55,598 nt of DNA from Bacteroidales bacterium (GTDB lineage Bacteria; Bacteroidota; Bacteroidia; Bacteroidales; Bacteroidaceae), in the NCBI GenBank assembly GCA_029227175.1, contig JAQXZK010000119.1:1-55598 (forward strand). The letters run 5' to 3'. Under the pieces are notes generated by a model that did no database searches, was not told where the DNA came from, and saw only the letters and a list, made by a program, of their open reading frames with translations. The translations under genes and the position numbers were made by a program. This document shows, one piece after another, positions 6,262 through 15,685 of the stretch (the stretch's first letter is position 1; each line of letters begins with the position of its first letter).

Positions 6262-9200
6262 ATGTATTTACTTATGGAAAAAAGAACCAATTATTTCCAC
6301 TTGCCTAAGATGCTTGTGGCAACTATGTTGCTTGCATCTGTCGGTTCAGCCTATGCTGCTCCGGGCAATGAGGCTTCCCAGCCGGAACTTGGTGTTGAGT
6401 TGGCATCACCTCAACAAGCCAAAGTGACCATTAAGGGTACTGTATCAGACGCTATGGGCCCTATCATTGGTGCCAGCGTACTCGAGAAGGGTACTACAAA
6501 CGGTGTGATTACCGACATCGACGGTAACTTCACCTTGAGCGTTTCTCCTAAGTCTACAATCGTTGTTTCTTACATCGGTTACGTGACTCAGGAGTTGCCG
6601 GTAGGTGCCAAGCGTGACTTCACCATCTCTTTGAAGGAAGATAGCCAGGCACTTGAAGAGGTCGTAGTCGTAGGTTACGGTACGCAAAAGAAAATTAACC
6701 TGACAGGTTCTCTCGCTAACGTAAGCGCTGATCAGCTCGAGGCTCGTCCGGTTACCAACGTTTCTCAGGCTCTCGCCGGTTTGGCTTCCGGTGTGTCTGT
6801 ACGTTCAACCAACAACCAGCCGGGTAATGACAACGCATCCATTATCGTCCGTGGTCGTGGTACGTTGAACTCTTCCGGTCCGTTGATTATCATCGATGGT
6901 ATCGAGTCTGGTATCAATACTGTTGCTCCAAGCGATATCGAGAGCATGACCGTCCTCAAGGATGCTGCTTCTTCAGCTATCTACGGTTCTCGTGCTGCTA
7001 ACGGTGTCGTTTTGATTACCACCAAGAAAGGTAAGGCAGGTACACTGAAGGTGAACTACGACGGCTACGTTTCATTCGTAAGCCGTGCCAACGACAAGAT
7101 TGAGTTCGTGACCAACTCTGCAACCTATATGGAGTACCTCAACGAAGGTTACATCAACTCAGGTTCATCTCCAGTCTTCGCTCAGGCAACCATCGACGCT
7201 TTCCGTGCCGACAATGGAGCTCACCCTGATGTATATGCAAACAGCAACGTATTCGATGCTGCCTTCAAGAACTCTGTAGCAACTAACCACAACGTATCCA
7301 TGAGTGGTGGTACCGATAAGATTCGCTTCTATGGTAGCTTCGGTTACAGCGACCAGCCCGGTATCATGGACAACGCCGGTTACAAGCAGTACAACGCACG
7401 TGTAAGCGTTGACGCCGACGTGAAGTCTTGGTTGTCAGTGGGTGTGGCTGCCGACGGTTACGTTGGTGACTTCGAAGCTGCTGCCAACAACATGAGCAAC
7501 CTCTGGTCTTACCTCCCCGCTACATCTCCTACTGTAAACTTCATCGCTACAGACGGTACTTTCGGTTACCTCACCGCTCCTGAAGAACTGGCTGCAGCCG
7601 GTAACAACAACCCGGCACGTATGTTGTGGCAGACCGAACGCCAGAACCGCAAGAACCACTTCCGTACCCGCTTCTTCGGTACTTTGAAGCCGTTCAAGGG
7701 TTTCAGCATTACGGCATCTTACAACTACGAGTTGACCGACCAGCAGCAGAAGTCTAAGCCAAACTATGTAGACACCTGGTACTTCGACCTCGATGGCAAC
7801 AAGACTTTGGCAACAACTACCAAGCCGGTTTCTACCGTCAACGAATCTGTATCTCAGTCTAACTCAAAGACTGCTCGTTATGCTGGTGATATCGTAGCAC
7901 GCTACGAAAACAAGTTCTTCGACAAGCAGCTCGACTTCGCTATCATGGCCGGTGCTTCTCAGGAACTCTATCGTTCAGAATCATTCAGCGCGTCTAAGAA
8001 GGGCATCCTCGACCACAGCCTCTTCGCTATCGGTGCTTGTAGTGGTGACGCTTCTGCTTCAGGCAGCTCTTCAGAATACGCTATGCGTTCTTACTTCGGT
8101 CGTTTGAACCTCGGTTGGGCCGACAAGTACCTCGCTGAGTTCAACCTCCGTGCCGATGGTTCTTCTCGCTTCAACAAGGACGGCCGTTGGGGTTACTTCC
8201 CATCAGGTTCTCTCGGTTGGCGTATTGACCAGGAAGGCTTCATGGAAGACTTCAAGGAAAAGGCTCAGCTCGACAACTTGAAGTTCCGTGTATCTTATGG
8301 TGCATTGGGTAACAACTCAATCGGCAACTATGCAGCCCTCTCTCTCTATAACTCAAGTGCAGCCATTAACTATGTATTGAACAACGCATTGGCTACCGGT
8401 ATCGCCATGACCTCTTTGGCTAACACCGCTGTAACTTGGGAAAAGACAGCCGTATTTGACTTCGGTATCGACTTCGGTTTCTTCGGCAACCGTTTGAACG
8501 GTACTATCGACTACTATAACAAGAACACTACCGACATCTTGATGTCTATCCCGGCTCCAGATGTACACGGTACAGCCGGTATCGGTGCTTCCAACTATGG
8601 TACCATGAACAACCAGGGTATTGAATTGACTCTCGGCTGGCAAGACAGAGTGAACGACTTCACTTACTCTATCAACGGAAACTTCACTTGGAACCGCAAC
8701 CGCGTGACCAAATACAAGGGTGATAACATTGCAAAAGGTTTGAGCGGTGCAAACCTCGTTTGCGAAGGCTACGCTTACAACACCCAGTATGGTTATGTAG
8801 TTGACCGCATCATCCAGACCGATGCTGACATGCAGATTGTCAACGACATGATTGCAAACGCTCCTTATGAATTGGATAAGGATGGCAATCCTACAAAAAA
8901 TCAGATTAATCCGTTTGCAACAACCGGTAAGCCATCTAAGGGTGACCTCCTCTACAAGGACCACGATGGCAATGGTGTCATTGACGACAAAGACCGCACA
9001 GTCCTCGGTAATGGTCCGGACCCGAAGTTCTACGCAGGTTTGAACATCGCCCTCGGCTACAAGGGTTGGGATTTCTCAGCTTTGATCCAGGGTCAGTTCG
9101 GCGCTAACCAGTACTGGTGTAATGACTACTTGAACACCTCTTCTGTTCGCCAGGGTTATCAGATCCCGAAGAAGGTGGCTGAAGGCGCATGGCGCGAAGG

Positions 9201-9492
9201 CATGACAGACGCTAAGTACACTCGTCTCATGAACTACAACTCACATCCACAGAACATGGTGGTGAGCGACTTCTACCTCCAGAGCTTGTCATTTGTGAAG
9301 TTGCGTAACGTGCAGTTAGGCTACACCTTCCCGAAGAAGTGGTTCAAGGGTCAGGTTGAAAAGCTCCGCATCTATGGTAGCTTGGAAAACTTCCTCACTC
9401 TCACTTCATTTGATGGTTTCGACCCCGAAACAGTCTCTTTGACTTACCCGACCATGAAGTCAGCTGTAATCGGTCTTAATGTAACATTCTAA
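6262..9492 (+). CDS. SusC/RagA-family TonB-dependent outer-membrane transporter
   Basis: The 1076-residue protein has a signal peptide (hydrophobic stretch ending GSAYA near residue 32), a carboxypeptidase-D-like domain (VTIKGTVSDAMGPIIGASVL, about residues 54-130), a TonB-box-like segment EEVVVVGYGTQKK, a plug domain (about 135-260, with the IRGRGT-like IVRGRGTL and SAIYGSRAANGVVLITTKKG motifs) and a long beta barrel ending in ...AVIGLNVTF with terminal Phe. It lacks an STN domain, so control through an anti-sigma factor is unlikely. It pairs with the SusD-like lipoprotein 20 bp downstream to import oligosaccharides made at the cell surface. Codons are strongly biased (GGT, CGT, TTC, AAC, AAG), as in highly expressed genes. 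ATG at 6274 is an alternative start. Confidence 0.95.
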   Translation: MYLLMEKRTNYFHLPKMLVATMLLASVGSAYAAPGNEASQPELGVELASPQQAKVTIKGTVSDAMGPIIGASVLEKGTTNGVITDIDGNFTLSVSPKSTIVVSYIGYVTQELPVGAKRDFTISLKEDSQALEEVVVVGYGTQKKINLTGSLANVSADQLEARPVTNVSQALAGLASGVSVRSTNNQPGNDNASIIVRGRGTLNSSGPLIIIDGIESGINTVAPSDIESMTVLKDAASSAIYGSRAANGVVLITTKKGKAGTLKVNYDGYVSFVSRANDKIEFVTNSATYMEYLNEGYINSGSSPVFAQATIDAFRADNGAHPDVYANSNVFDAAFKNSVATNHNVSMSGGTDKIRFYGSFGYSDQPGIMDNAGYKQYNARVSVDADVKSWLSVGVAADGYVGDFEAAANNMSNLWSYLPATSPTVNFIATDGTFGYLTAPEELAAAGNNNPARMLWQTERQNRKNHFRTRFFGTLKPFKGFSITASYNYELTDQQQKSKPNYVDTWYFDLDGNKTLATTTKPVSTVNESVSQSNSKTARYAGDIVARYENKFFDKQLDFAIMAGASQELYRSESFSASKKGILDHSLFAIGACSGDASASGSSSEYAMRSYFGRLNLGWADKYLAEFNLRADGSSRFNKDGRWGYFPSGSLGWRIDQEGFMEDFKEKAQLDNLKFRVSYGALGNNSIGNYAALSLYNSSAAINYVLNNALATGIAMTSLANTAVTWEKTAVFDFGIDFGFFGNRLNGTIDYYNKNTTDILMSIPAPDVHGTAGIGASNYGTMNNQGIELTLGWQDRVNDFTYSINGNFTWNRNRVTKYKGDNIAKGLSGANLVCEGYAYNTQYGYVVDRIIQTDADMQIVNDMIANAPYELDKDGNPTKNQINPFATTGKPSKGDLLYKDHDGNGVIDDKDRTVLGNGPDPKFYAGLNIALGYKGWDFSALIQGQFGANQYWCNDYLNTSSVRQGYQIPKKVAEGAWREGMTDAKYTRLMNYNSHPQNMVVSDFYLQSLSFVKLRNVQLGYTFPKKWFKGQVEKLRIYGSLENFLTLTSFDGFDPETVSLTYPTMKSAVIGLNVTF

Positions 9493-9512
9493 TCATGGAG
9501 GACATTAACAAT

Positions 9513-11393
9513 ATGAAAAAATATACTTTTATAGCCTTAGTGGCAGCAGCAACCGTATCATTGAGCAGTTGCTACGATTTGGACAGATTCCCCGACAACC
9601 AGCTTTCTTCCGGTACTACCTTCAAGAGTGAAGATGGTTGCAAGACGGGTATGATGGGTGTGTACGCGTTGATGCGCGGAGACAATGTACTTGGCAAATA
9701 TTTCTTCAACGACGCTCAGGGCGGCCGTATGTATGTGTACGACCAGTTCGAGAACGAACAGAAGGGTACGTACACCCCTAAAACCGGTGATGTTACAAAC
9801 CGGTGGAAGAACCTTTATGAGGGTGTGGCTCGTGCCAACAACGTGATTCAGCAGATTACTGCCAATGCAGATGCTCTTACCGCCAGCGGAATGGATGCAG
9901 CCAAGCAGGCACAGTATGTGGCTGAGGCAAAGTTCCTCCGCGGTATGTACTACTACTACTTGTTGGAGTTCTTTGCTGACCCGGTACAAGGTCTCGGTGT
10001 TCCTTACTATGACGAGTCTATCGTGGTTGCAACCAACTACCTCGACATGATGAATCCGCGCGAGACTTTGGATAAGTGTATCGCCAATGTGGTAGCCGAC
10101 ATGCAGGAAGCTGCAGACAAGCTCCCTGCAGAGTGGGACAAGAGTAACTCGGGTCGTGCTACCAAGGGTTCTGCTTACGGCTACATGGGTAAGGCTTACC
10201 TCCTGAAGAAGGACTATACCAATGCGCTCTCTGCTTTCCAGAAAATCGAAGCGCTGGGCGTACACGACCTCTACAGAGGCGTCTGGAGCGACATGTTCCA
10301 GCCGGATGCTGCCGATGCTTGCTCTGAAATGATTTTCTCTATCCAGTCTTTGGGCGGTACAGGTTATGACCTCGGTTTGCCATTGAACTTCATGCTCGGT
10401 ACACGTACCTCTTACGGTGGTTGCTGGAACAACGGTATGATTACCAACAATGCTATCGAGAAGTTCGACTACATCGACGGTACTCCGTTCGACTGGAAGG
10501 CAATCATCCCGGGTTATATCAACGACGACGAGGCACTTGAGGCTTACAAGGCTGCAGGTGGCAAAGTTACCAGTGATGCTTACCAGAAGGCCATTGCTGT
10601 ACGCGCCAACGCATGGTGGTGTACAGTCAACTCGAAAGCTGCCGGTATGTCTGCTAGCAGAACCAAGGAAGATGTTGAAAAGCGCGTGAAGACTTGGGGT
10701 AACAAGAAGGCAGAAATCCTGGCTATGTACGAAAAGCGCGACCCGCGTATGGCCATGACTGCTATTCTTCCTTTCACTTGGTACACCGGCTACACCAACT
10801 CTGCCAATGACCTTGCATTGTGTATCGTAAGCCAGGGTTCAGACAAGAAGAGCGACCTCCACTTGGATGGTAACCAGAACGGTTTCGTTTCTTGGAACAA
10901 TGCTCAGTTGTTCTACCTCTTCCGCAAGTTTGTCTGCGTAGGCGACGCTAATGGTAAGATTACCAACCGTGCTTACACCCCGATCAACTTCCCGTTGATT
11001 CGTCTGGCCGATGTTTACCTCCTCGAGGCTGAATGTTATGCTAAGGCTGGTCAGTTTGACAAGTGTGCAGAGTACATCAACAAGGTTCGTAGTCGTGTAG
11101 GCGTAGCTGACCGTCCGGTACCAGCAAGCTGGGACGAGGCTTTGGAGATGCTTGACAAGGAACGTACTTGCGAGCTCCTCGGTGAAGGTCATGCTTATGT
11201 AGACATGCGTCGTTGGGGCAAACTGGAAACTCTGAACGGCAAGCGCGACTTCTCTATCTCAGGTGCATTCACACGTTATGCACGTGTTGCTGAGGCGAAG
11301 GACTATGCTTGGCCTATCCCGACAGATGAAATCAGCATGAACAAGTCCATTATACAGAACACCGGTTGGAAGACTGCGGATAATGAAGACTAA
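9513..11393 (+). CDS. SusD/RagB-family glycan-binding lipoprotein
   Basis: I start at the ATG at 9513 (626 residues), which gives a normal lipoprotein signal MKKYTFIALVAAATVSLSSC with the lipid-bearing Cys at residue 20; the ATG at 9495 would add six residues before it. The rest has the SusD layout: TPR-like N-terminal helices (LRGMYYYYLLEFFADPV is typical), a central binding domain, and the C-terminal IRLADVYLLEAECYAKAGQ and ERTCELLGEGHAYVDMRRWG motifs. SusD-like proteins form the lid on the SusC barrel and bind the glycan at the outer surface. It follows SusC by 20 bp and shares its biased codon use. A terminator follows at 11420-11457, so the lyase genes may need a separate promoter or read-through. 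Confidence 0.94.
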   Translation: MKKYTFIALVAAATVSLSSCYDLDRFPDNQLSSGTTFKSEDGCKTGMMGVYALMRGDNVLGKYFFNDAQGGRMYVYDQFENEQKGTYTPKTGDVTNRWKNLYEGVARANNVIQQITANADALTASGMDAAKQAQYVAEAKFLRGMYYYYLLEFFADPVQGLGVPYYDESIVVATNYLDMMNPRETLDKCIANVVADMQEAADKLPAEWDKSNSGRATKGSAYGYMGKAYLLKKDYTNALSAFQKIEALGVHDLYRGVWSDMFQPDAADACSEMIFSIQSLGGTGYDLGLPLNFMLGTRTSYGGCWNNGMITNNAIEKFDYIDGTPFDWKAIIPGYINDDEALEAYKAAGGKVTSDAYQKAIAVRANAWWCTVNSKAAGMSASRTKEDVEKRVKTWGNKKAEILAMYEKRDPRMAMTAILPFTWYTGYTNSANDLALCIVSQGSDKKSDLHLDGNQNGFVSWNNAQLFYLFRKFVCVGDANGKITNRAYTPINFPLIRLADVYLLEAECYAKAGQFDKCAEYINKVRSRVGVADRPVPASWDEALEMLDKERTCELLGEGHAYVDMRRWGKLETLNGKRDFSISGAFTRYARVAEAKDYAWPIPTDEISMNKSIIQNTGWKTADNED

Positions 11394-11419
11394 TCGATGT
11401 TTCGATAATCAGTTATAGA

Positions 11420-11457
11420 AAATCCCTCTCGGAGTAATCCGGGAGGGATTTCTTTTC
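11420..11457 (+). terminator. Terminator after the SusD-like gene
   Basis: AAATCCCTCTCGG (11420-11432) pairs with CCGGGAGGGATTT (11439-11451) with one G-U pair, followed by TCTTTTC. Confidence 0.7.
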
Positions 11458-11505
11458 GGTATCGTTTACAATTTATGGAGAGGGAAAGATTATATGTAGG
11501 AAAAA

Positions 11506-11553
11506 TTTGCTAATATTGCACTAATTTTAATTCGCACGGATTGCAAGCCGTGC
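11506..11553 (+). promoter_or_regulatory. Leader with inverted repeat upstream of the first lyase gene
   Basis: The inverted repeat GCACGG (11534-11539) / CCGTGC (11548-11553) lies 25 bp before the start codon. Weak -7-like words TAATATTG (11511) and TAATTTTA (11522) precede it. It could be an operator or an RNA hairpin. Confidence 0.3.
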
Positions 11554-11578
11554 AAGTAATACTCATAATACAAACCTA

Positions 11579-13513
11579 ATGACTATGTTTAAACACGTTG
11601 CAATTGTGTGTACATTCCTCTTTACAGCCGTATGGAATGTCAATGCTTACGAAGAACGCGCTGTCCTTGAAAAGACTGCTACCCGCGAGCAAATCAAGGA
11701 AGCCTTAGTGATGAACCAACAGTGGAATCCCTTCCCCAAACAGTATACCGACCGTGCGGCATGGGATGCCTTTCTGGGCGAGAACAAGGAAATCCTGATC
11801 AAAACCGGTGAACGGTATCTCGGGTATGAGTGGAAAGTCATCAAGAACTCATACTACTTAGCCTATGAACGTACAGGAGACCGGAACATTATGCAGTCTC
11901 CCTACTCAGCCAATAATCGCGCACTGGCAGCTCTCGTGGCTGCCGAACTGGCGGAGGGCAAGGGCCGTTTCATGGACGACATCATCGACGGAGTAGTACA
12001 CTCTTGCGAGATGACTTCCTGGGCACTCTCGGCCCACCTGCATTCGCTCTCGAAACTGGGGCGTTCCATCCCTTACGAGAACGAGTTTGTGCTCGAACTG
12101 ACCCAGGGCGAACTCTCACAACTGCTTTCCTGGACCTATTATTACCTGCACGGCGAGATGGACAAGGTGAGCCCCACCATTGCCAAGCGCCTGAGAAACG
12201 AATTGCAGAAGCGCGAACTCGACCCCTACATGCAGCGCAGTGACTTCTGGTGGATGGGGTTCGACCATCCGGAGAATAGGGTCATCAACAACTGGAACCC
12301 CTGGTGTAACGACAATGCCATCATCTGTTTCATGTTGCTGGAGAATGACAAGGATAAACTGGCTGACGCTGTTTACCGCACCATGCTCTCGGTCGACAAA
12401 TACATCAACTGGGTAACGGCTGACGGAGCCTGCGAGGAAGGACCGTCTTATTGGGGTCATGCCCACGGCAAGCTGTACGACTACTTGGTGAAGCTGAACT
12501 GGATCACCGGTGGCAAGGTGAACCTCTTCGATATGCCGCTGGTCAAGAATATGGGTGAGTACATCGTGCGCTCTGACGTTGGCAAGGGTTGGGTAGTGAA
12601 CTTCGCCGATGCTGAAGCCAAGGGCGGTGGTGACCCATCGATGACATTCCGTTTCGGAAAGGCTGTAGGCAGCGAACTGATGATGAGGTATGCGGCTGCA
12701 CGCAATCAGGTGCGTCCTTATCGCCCATCGCCAGGCACAGATGTCTTCCGCCTGTTGGAAGGCCTGCGCTATTGCACGGAGTTGAAGAATTACGATACCA
12801 ACGTGGTGGTGCCTGCCTATTCCTGGTATCCCGCCACAGAGTTCTGCTACCTGACCAATACCAACGGATTTTTCGTGGCTATGAAAGGCGGTCACAACAA
12901 CGAAAGCCACAACCATAACGACGTGGGTACCTGCACGGTCTACCTGAACAGTACGCCGCTGCTGATTGATGCCGGAACGGGAACCTATACCGCCAAGACC
13001 TTCAGTGCGCAACGTTACGAACTCTGGATGATGCAGAGCCAGTATCACAACCTGCCCTCCATCAACGGCGTGATGCAACGCCAGGGACGCAACTACCGCT
13101 CTGCCAACGTGAAGGCCGACACGAAGAAGCAGGTCTTCTCTTTGGACATCGCAGGAGCCTATCCGGCCGAAGCCAAGGTGAAGAGCTGGAACCGCTCCTA
13201 CAGGCTGGGCAAGCAGGCACTTGTGATTCAGGACAAGTTCGCACTGACCGAGACGGTGGCTCCCAATACGGTTAACTTTATGACCTGGGGGAAAGTGGAC
13301 GCATCCAAACCGGGTGTAATCTATCTCGAGGTGAACGGTGAGAAGGCCTCTCTGACATACGACAAGAACCAGTTTAAGGCGAGTGTAGAGACCATTGCAC
13401 TGCCTGACGTGCGTCTCTCTAAAATCTGGGGCAAGGAAATCTATCGCATCGTCCTGACCGCGCAGAAGCAGACAATGACCGGCACTTATACCTATACGTT
13501 TACGAAACTTTGA
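11579..13513 (+). CDS. Heparinase II/III-fold polysaccharide lyase, copy 1
   Basis: The 644-residue protein has a signal peptide (cleavage likely after NVNA, residue 23), then an all-helical toroid-like N-terminal half (WALSAHLHSLSKLGRS, NNWNPWCNDNAI) and a beta-sandwich C-terminal half. The heparinase II/III signature GGHNNESHNHNDVG spans residues 437-450 and supplies the conserved His/Asn metal or catalytic residues. Such enzymes cleave uronic-acid polysaccharides by beta-elimination, leaving an unsaturated uronosyl end, which is the substrate of the GH88 enzyme encoded 2 kb downstream. The lyase family (PL12, 15, 17, 21 or 33 are candidates) and the glycan cannot be fixed by eye. It is a close paralogue of the next gene, 21 bp downstream. 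Confidence 0.85.
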   Translation: MTMFKHVAIVCTFLFTAVWNVNAYEERAVLEKTATREQIKEALVMNQQWNPFPKQYTDRAAWDAFLGENKEILIKTGERYLGYEWKVIKNSYYLAYERTGDRNIMQSPYSANNRALAALVAAELAEGKGRFMDDIIDGVVHSCEMTSWALSAHLHSLSKLGRSIPYENEFVLELTQGELSQLLSWTYYYLHGEMDKVSPTIAKRLRNELQKRELDPYMQRSDFWWMGFDHPENRVINNWNPWCNDNAIICFMLLENDKDKLADAVYRTMLSVDKYINWVTADGACEEGPSYWGHAHGKLYDYLVKLNWITGGKVNLFDMPLVKNMGEYIVRSDVGKGWVVNFADAEAKGGGDPSMTFRFGKAVGSELMMRYAAARNQVRPYRPSPGTDVFRLLEGLRYCTELKNYDTNVVVPAYSWYPATEFCYLTNTNGFFVAMKGGHNNESHNHNDVGTCTVYLNSTPLLIDAGTGTYTAKTFSAQRYELWMMQSQYHNLPSINGVMQRQGRNYRSANVKADTKKQVFSLDIAGAYPAEAKVKSWNRSYRLGKQALVIQDKFALTETVAPNTVNFMTWGKVDASKPGVIYLEVNGEKASLTYDKNQFKASVETIALPDVRLSKIWGKEIYRIVLTAQKQTMTGTYTYTFTKL

Positions 13514-13534
13514 CGATAACAAAACAGAAGACAG

Positions 13535-15454
13535 ATGAAAAGACTGAATGTGTTGTTGGCCTTCTTAGCTGTGTGTCTCTTCACATACGCCTATGAGGAA
13601 CGCGCCATGCTGGAAAAGGTCGCGACCCTGGAACAGGTGCGCGAGGCATTGGTGATGAACCAGGACTGGATTCCCTACCCTAAGGCCTATGCGGACCGAG
13701 CTGGCTGGACGGACTTCTTCGGCGAGACGAGGGAAGAGATAATCAGGAACGGAGAGAAATACCTCGGCTATGAATGGAAGGTGATGAAGACAAGCTATTA
13801 CCTGGCGTTCGAGCGCGACGGAAACCGTGTCAAGATGGAAACTCCGCTCTTTGACAATAACCGCGCTTTCAGTTCGCTCTTCGCAGCCGAGATGGCCGAG
13901 GGCAAAGGAAGGTTCATGGATGACATCATCGACGGTGTCGTGTTCTACTGCGAGATGACGTCGTGGGCCTTGTCTGCTCACCTGAAGGGATTGTCCAGAT
14001 TAGGGCGTTCTATCCCCTACGAGCAGGAAAACGTAGTCGAGTTGTTCCAAGGCAATATCTCGCAGATGTTGTCATGGACCTACTACTACCTGCGAGGCGA
14101 GATGGACAAGGTGAGCCCCACCATCGCCAAGCGCTTGAGAAACGAGTTGCAGAAGCGCGAGTTGGATGCCTACATGGCGCGTGACGACTACTGGTGGATG
14201 GGCTGGAACGTGCCGAAAGGGCAGCCGGTCAACAACTGGAATCCCTGGTGCAACTACAATGCCATTACCTGCTTCATGTTGTTGGAGAACGACCGCGACA
14301 AACTGGCCAAGGCGGTCTATAAGACCATGCTATCGGTCGACAAATACCTGAACTGGGTGACGGCCGATGGAGCCTGCGAGGAAGGGCCTTCCTATTGGGG
14401 CGCAGCCAACGGTATGTTGCTCGACTATCTGGACGGTCTTCAAAAGATTACGGGCGGAAAGGTGTCGCTCTTCGACCAAAAACTGATTAAAGACCTCGGT
14501 GAGTACATCGTCTATTCGAATGTGGGCAACGGTTGGGCAGTTAATTTCGCAGATGCCAGTGCGCGCTCGGGTGGAGACCCCTTGCTGATTTACCGCTATG
14601 GAGTGGCCGTAGACAGCGAAATGATGAAACGCTTTGCCGCAGACGTGAAAAGCCGTACAACGATGAAATTTACCGACTGGACCACGCCGTCACGCACGTT
14701 TGAGGCAGTACGTCATCTCAAGAGTCTGAACCGCGAAGAAGGAGGTTTCACTGCTCCCGCAGGCATCTGGTATCCTGATACGGAGTTCTTCTACAAGAGC
14801 ATGGACAACCGCTTCTTGGCTGCCAAGGGCGGGCACAACAACGAGAGCCACAACCACAACGACGTGGGTTCGTTTGCCTATTATGTGAACACGATTCCCG
14901 TGCTGATTGATGCCGGGGTGGGTGTCTACTCTGCCAAGACATTCAGTAAAGAGCGTTACACCATCTGGACCATGCAGAGCCAGTATCACAATCTGCCGTC
15001 TATCAACGGCGTGATGGAACACGAGGGTGCTAACTATCGTTCGGCCAACGTGAAGGCTGATAGTAAGAAGGGATTCTTCTCGTTGGACATTGCTGGAGCC
15101 TATCCGGCCGAGGCCAAGGTGAAGACGTGGAACCGCTCCTACCAGTTGCACAAGAGCGGACTGAGGATTCAGGATAAGTTTGAACTGGAAGAGGTCGTTG
15201 CTCCCAACGTCGTTAACTTCATGACATGGGGCAAGGTGGACATCACTACACCCGGACAGGTCAAGATTGAAACACAGGGACAGCAGGTTGTGCTGACCTA
15301 CGACCCACAGCAGTTTACGGCCGAGAAGGAAACGGTGCCCTTGAACGACAGGAATCTGTCGGCCGTCTGGGGCAAGGAAATCTACCGCATCATCCTGACT
15401 GCCAAACACCAGAGCCTGAAAGGGAATTACCGTTTTGACGTGACAAAGGGCTGA
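13535..15454 (+). CDS. Heparinase II/III-fold polysaccharide lyase, copy 2
   Basis: The 639-residue protein aligns along its whole length with copy 1, with long identical blocks (EGKGRFMDDIIDGVV, DKVSPTIAKRLRNELQKREL, DGACEEGPSYWG), so the pair arose by tandem duplication. It has a signal peptide ending near TYAYEER and the same signature GGHNNESHNHNDVG at about 432-445. The middle (residues about 370-420) and the substrate-facing loops differ most from copy 1, for example TDWTTPSRTFEAVRHLKSL, which would fit a changed specificity or endo/exo division of labour. It would act in the periplasm on imported oligosaccharides or at the surface. No lipobox is present in either copy. Confidence 0.85.
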   Translation: MKRLNVLLAFLAVCLFTYAYEERAMLEKVATLEQVREALVMNQDWIPYPKAYADRAGWTDFFGETREEIIRNGEKYLGYEWKVMKTSYYLAFERDGNRVKMETPLFDNNRAFSSLFAAEMAEGKGRFMDDIIDGVVFYCEMTSWALSAHLKGLSRLGRSIPYEQENVVELFQGNISQMLSWTYYYLRGEMDKVSPTIAKRLRNELQKRELDAYMARDDYWWMGWNVPKGQPVNNWNPWCNYNAITCFMLLENDRDKLAKAVYKTMLSVDKYLNWVTADGACEEGPSYWGAANGMLLDYLDGLQKITGGKVSLFDQKLIKDLGEYIVYSNVGNGWAVNFADASARSGGDPLLIYRYGVAVDSEMMKRFAADVKSRTTMKFTDWTTPSRTFEAVRHLKSLNREEGGFTAPAGIWYPDTEFFYKSMDNRFLAAKGGHNNESHNHNDVGSFAYYVNTIPVLIDAGVGVYSAKTFSKERYTIWTMQSQYHNLPSINGVMEHEGANYRSANVKADSKKGFFSLDIAGAYPAEAKVKTWNRSYQLHKSGLRIQDKFELEEVVAPNVVNFMTWGKVDITTPGQVKIETQGQQVVLTYDPQQFTAEKETVPLNDRNLSAVWGKEIYRIILTAKHQSLKGNYRFDVTKG

Positions 15455-15543
15455 TTCCGGGCGGCGAATGATGTTGTAAAGTTTTTTTTAGTGTAATCAC
15501 TCAAACAACAAGGGAAAGTCGGTGGTGAAATCAAAGGTTTTCT

Positions 15544-15551
15544 TATCTTTG
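15544..15551 (+). promoter_or_regulatory. -7 element of the GH88 gene
   Basis: TATCTTTG is a perfect TAnnTTTG match 134 bp before the GH88 start, giving a leader of over 100 nt. No clear TTTG is present at the -33 distance. Confidence 0.45.
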
Positions 15552-15685
15552 CAAGCGAAACCATGACCATATTGTGTAAACACCTTGTTAAAACCTTTAT
15601 ACGCTGAAGCCGAAATAAATGGCCTGTCTGAAAGATGGGCAGACACTGTCAGAAGAAAAACAAATCAAACAATAATTGTAATAAC

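Noticed and set aside
12116..13522. Long open frame (468 codons) on the minus strand
   Set aside because: It lies wholly antisense to the first lyase gene, has no recognisable domain, and arises from the codon bias of the real gene. The same holds for minus-strand frames at 1260-2396, 14690-15409 and 33940-34749 and plus-strand frames at 42747-43214 and 52337-53185.
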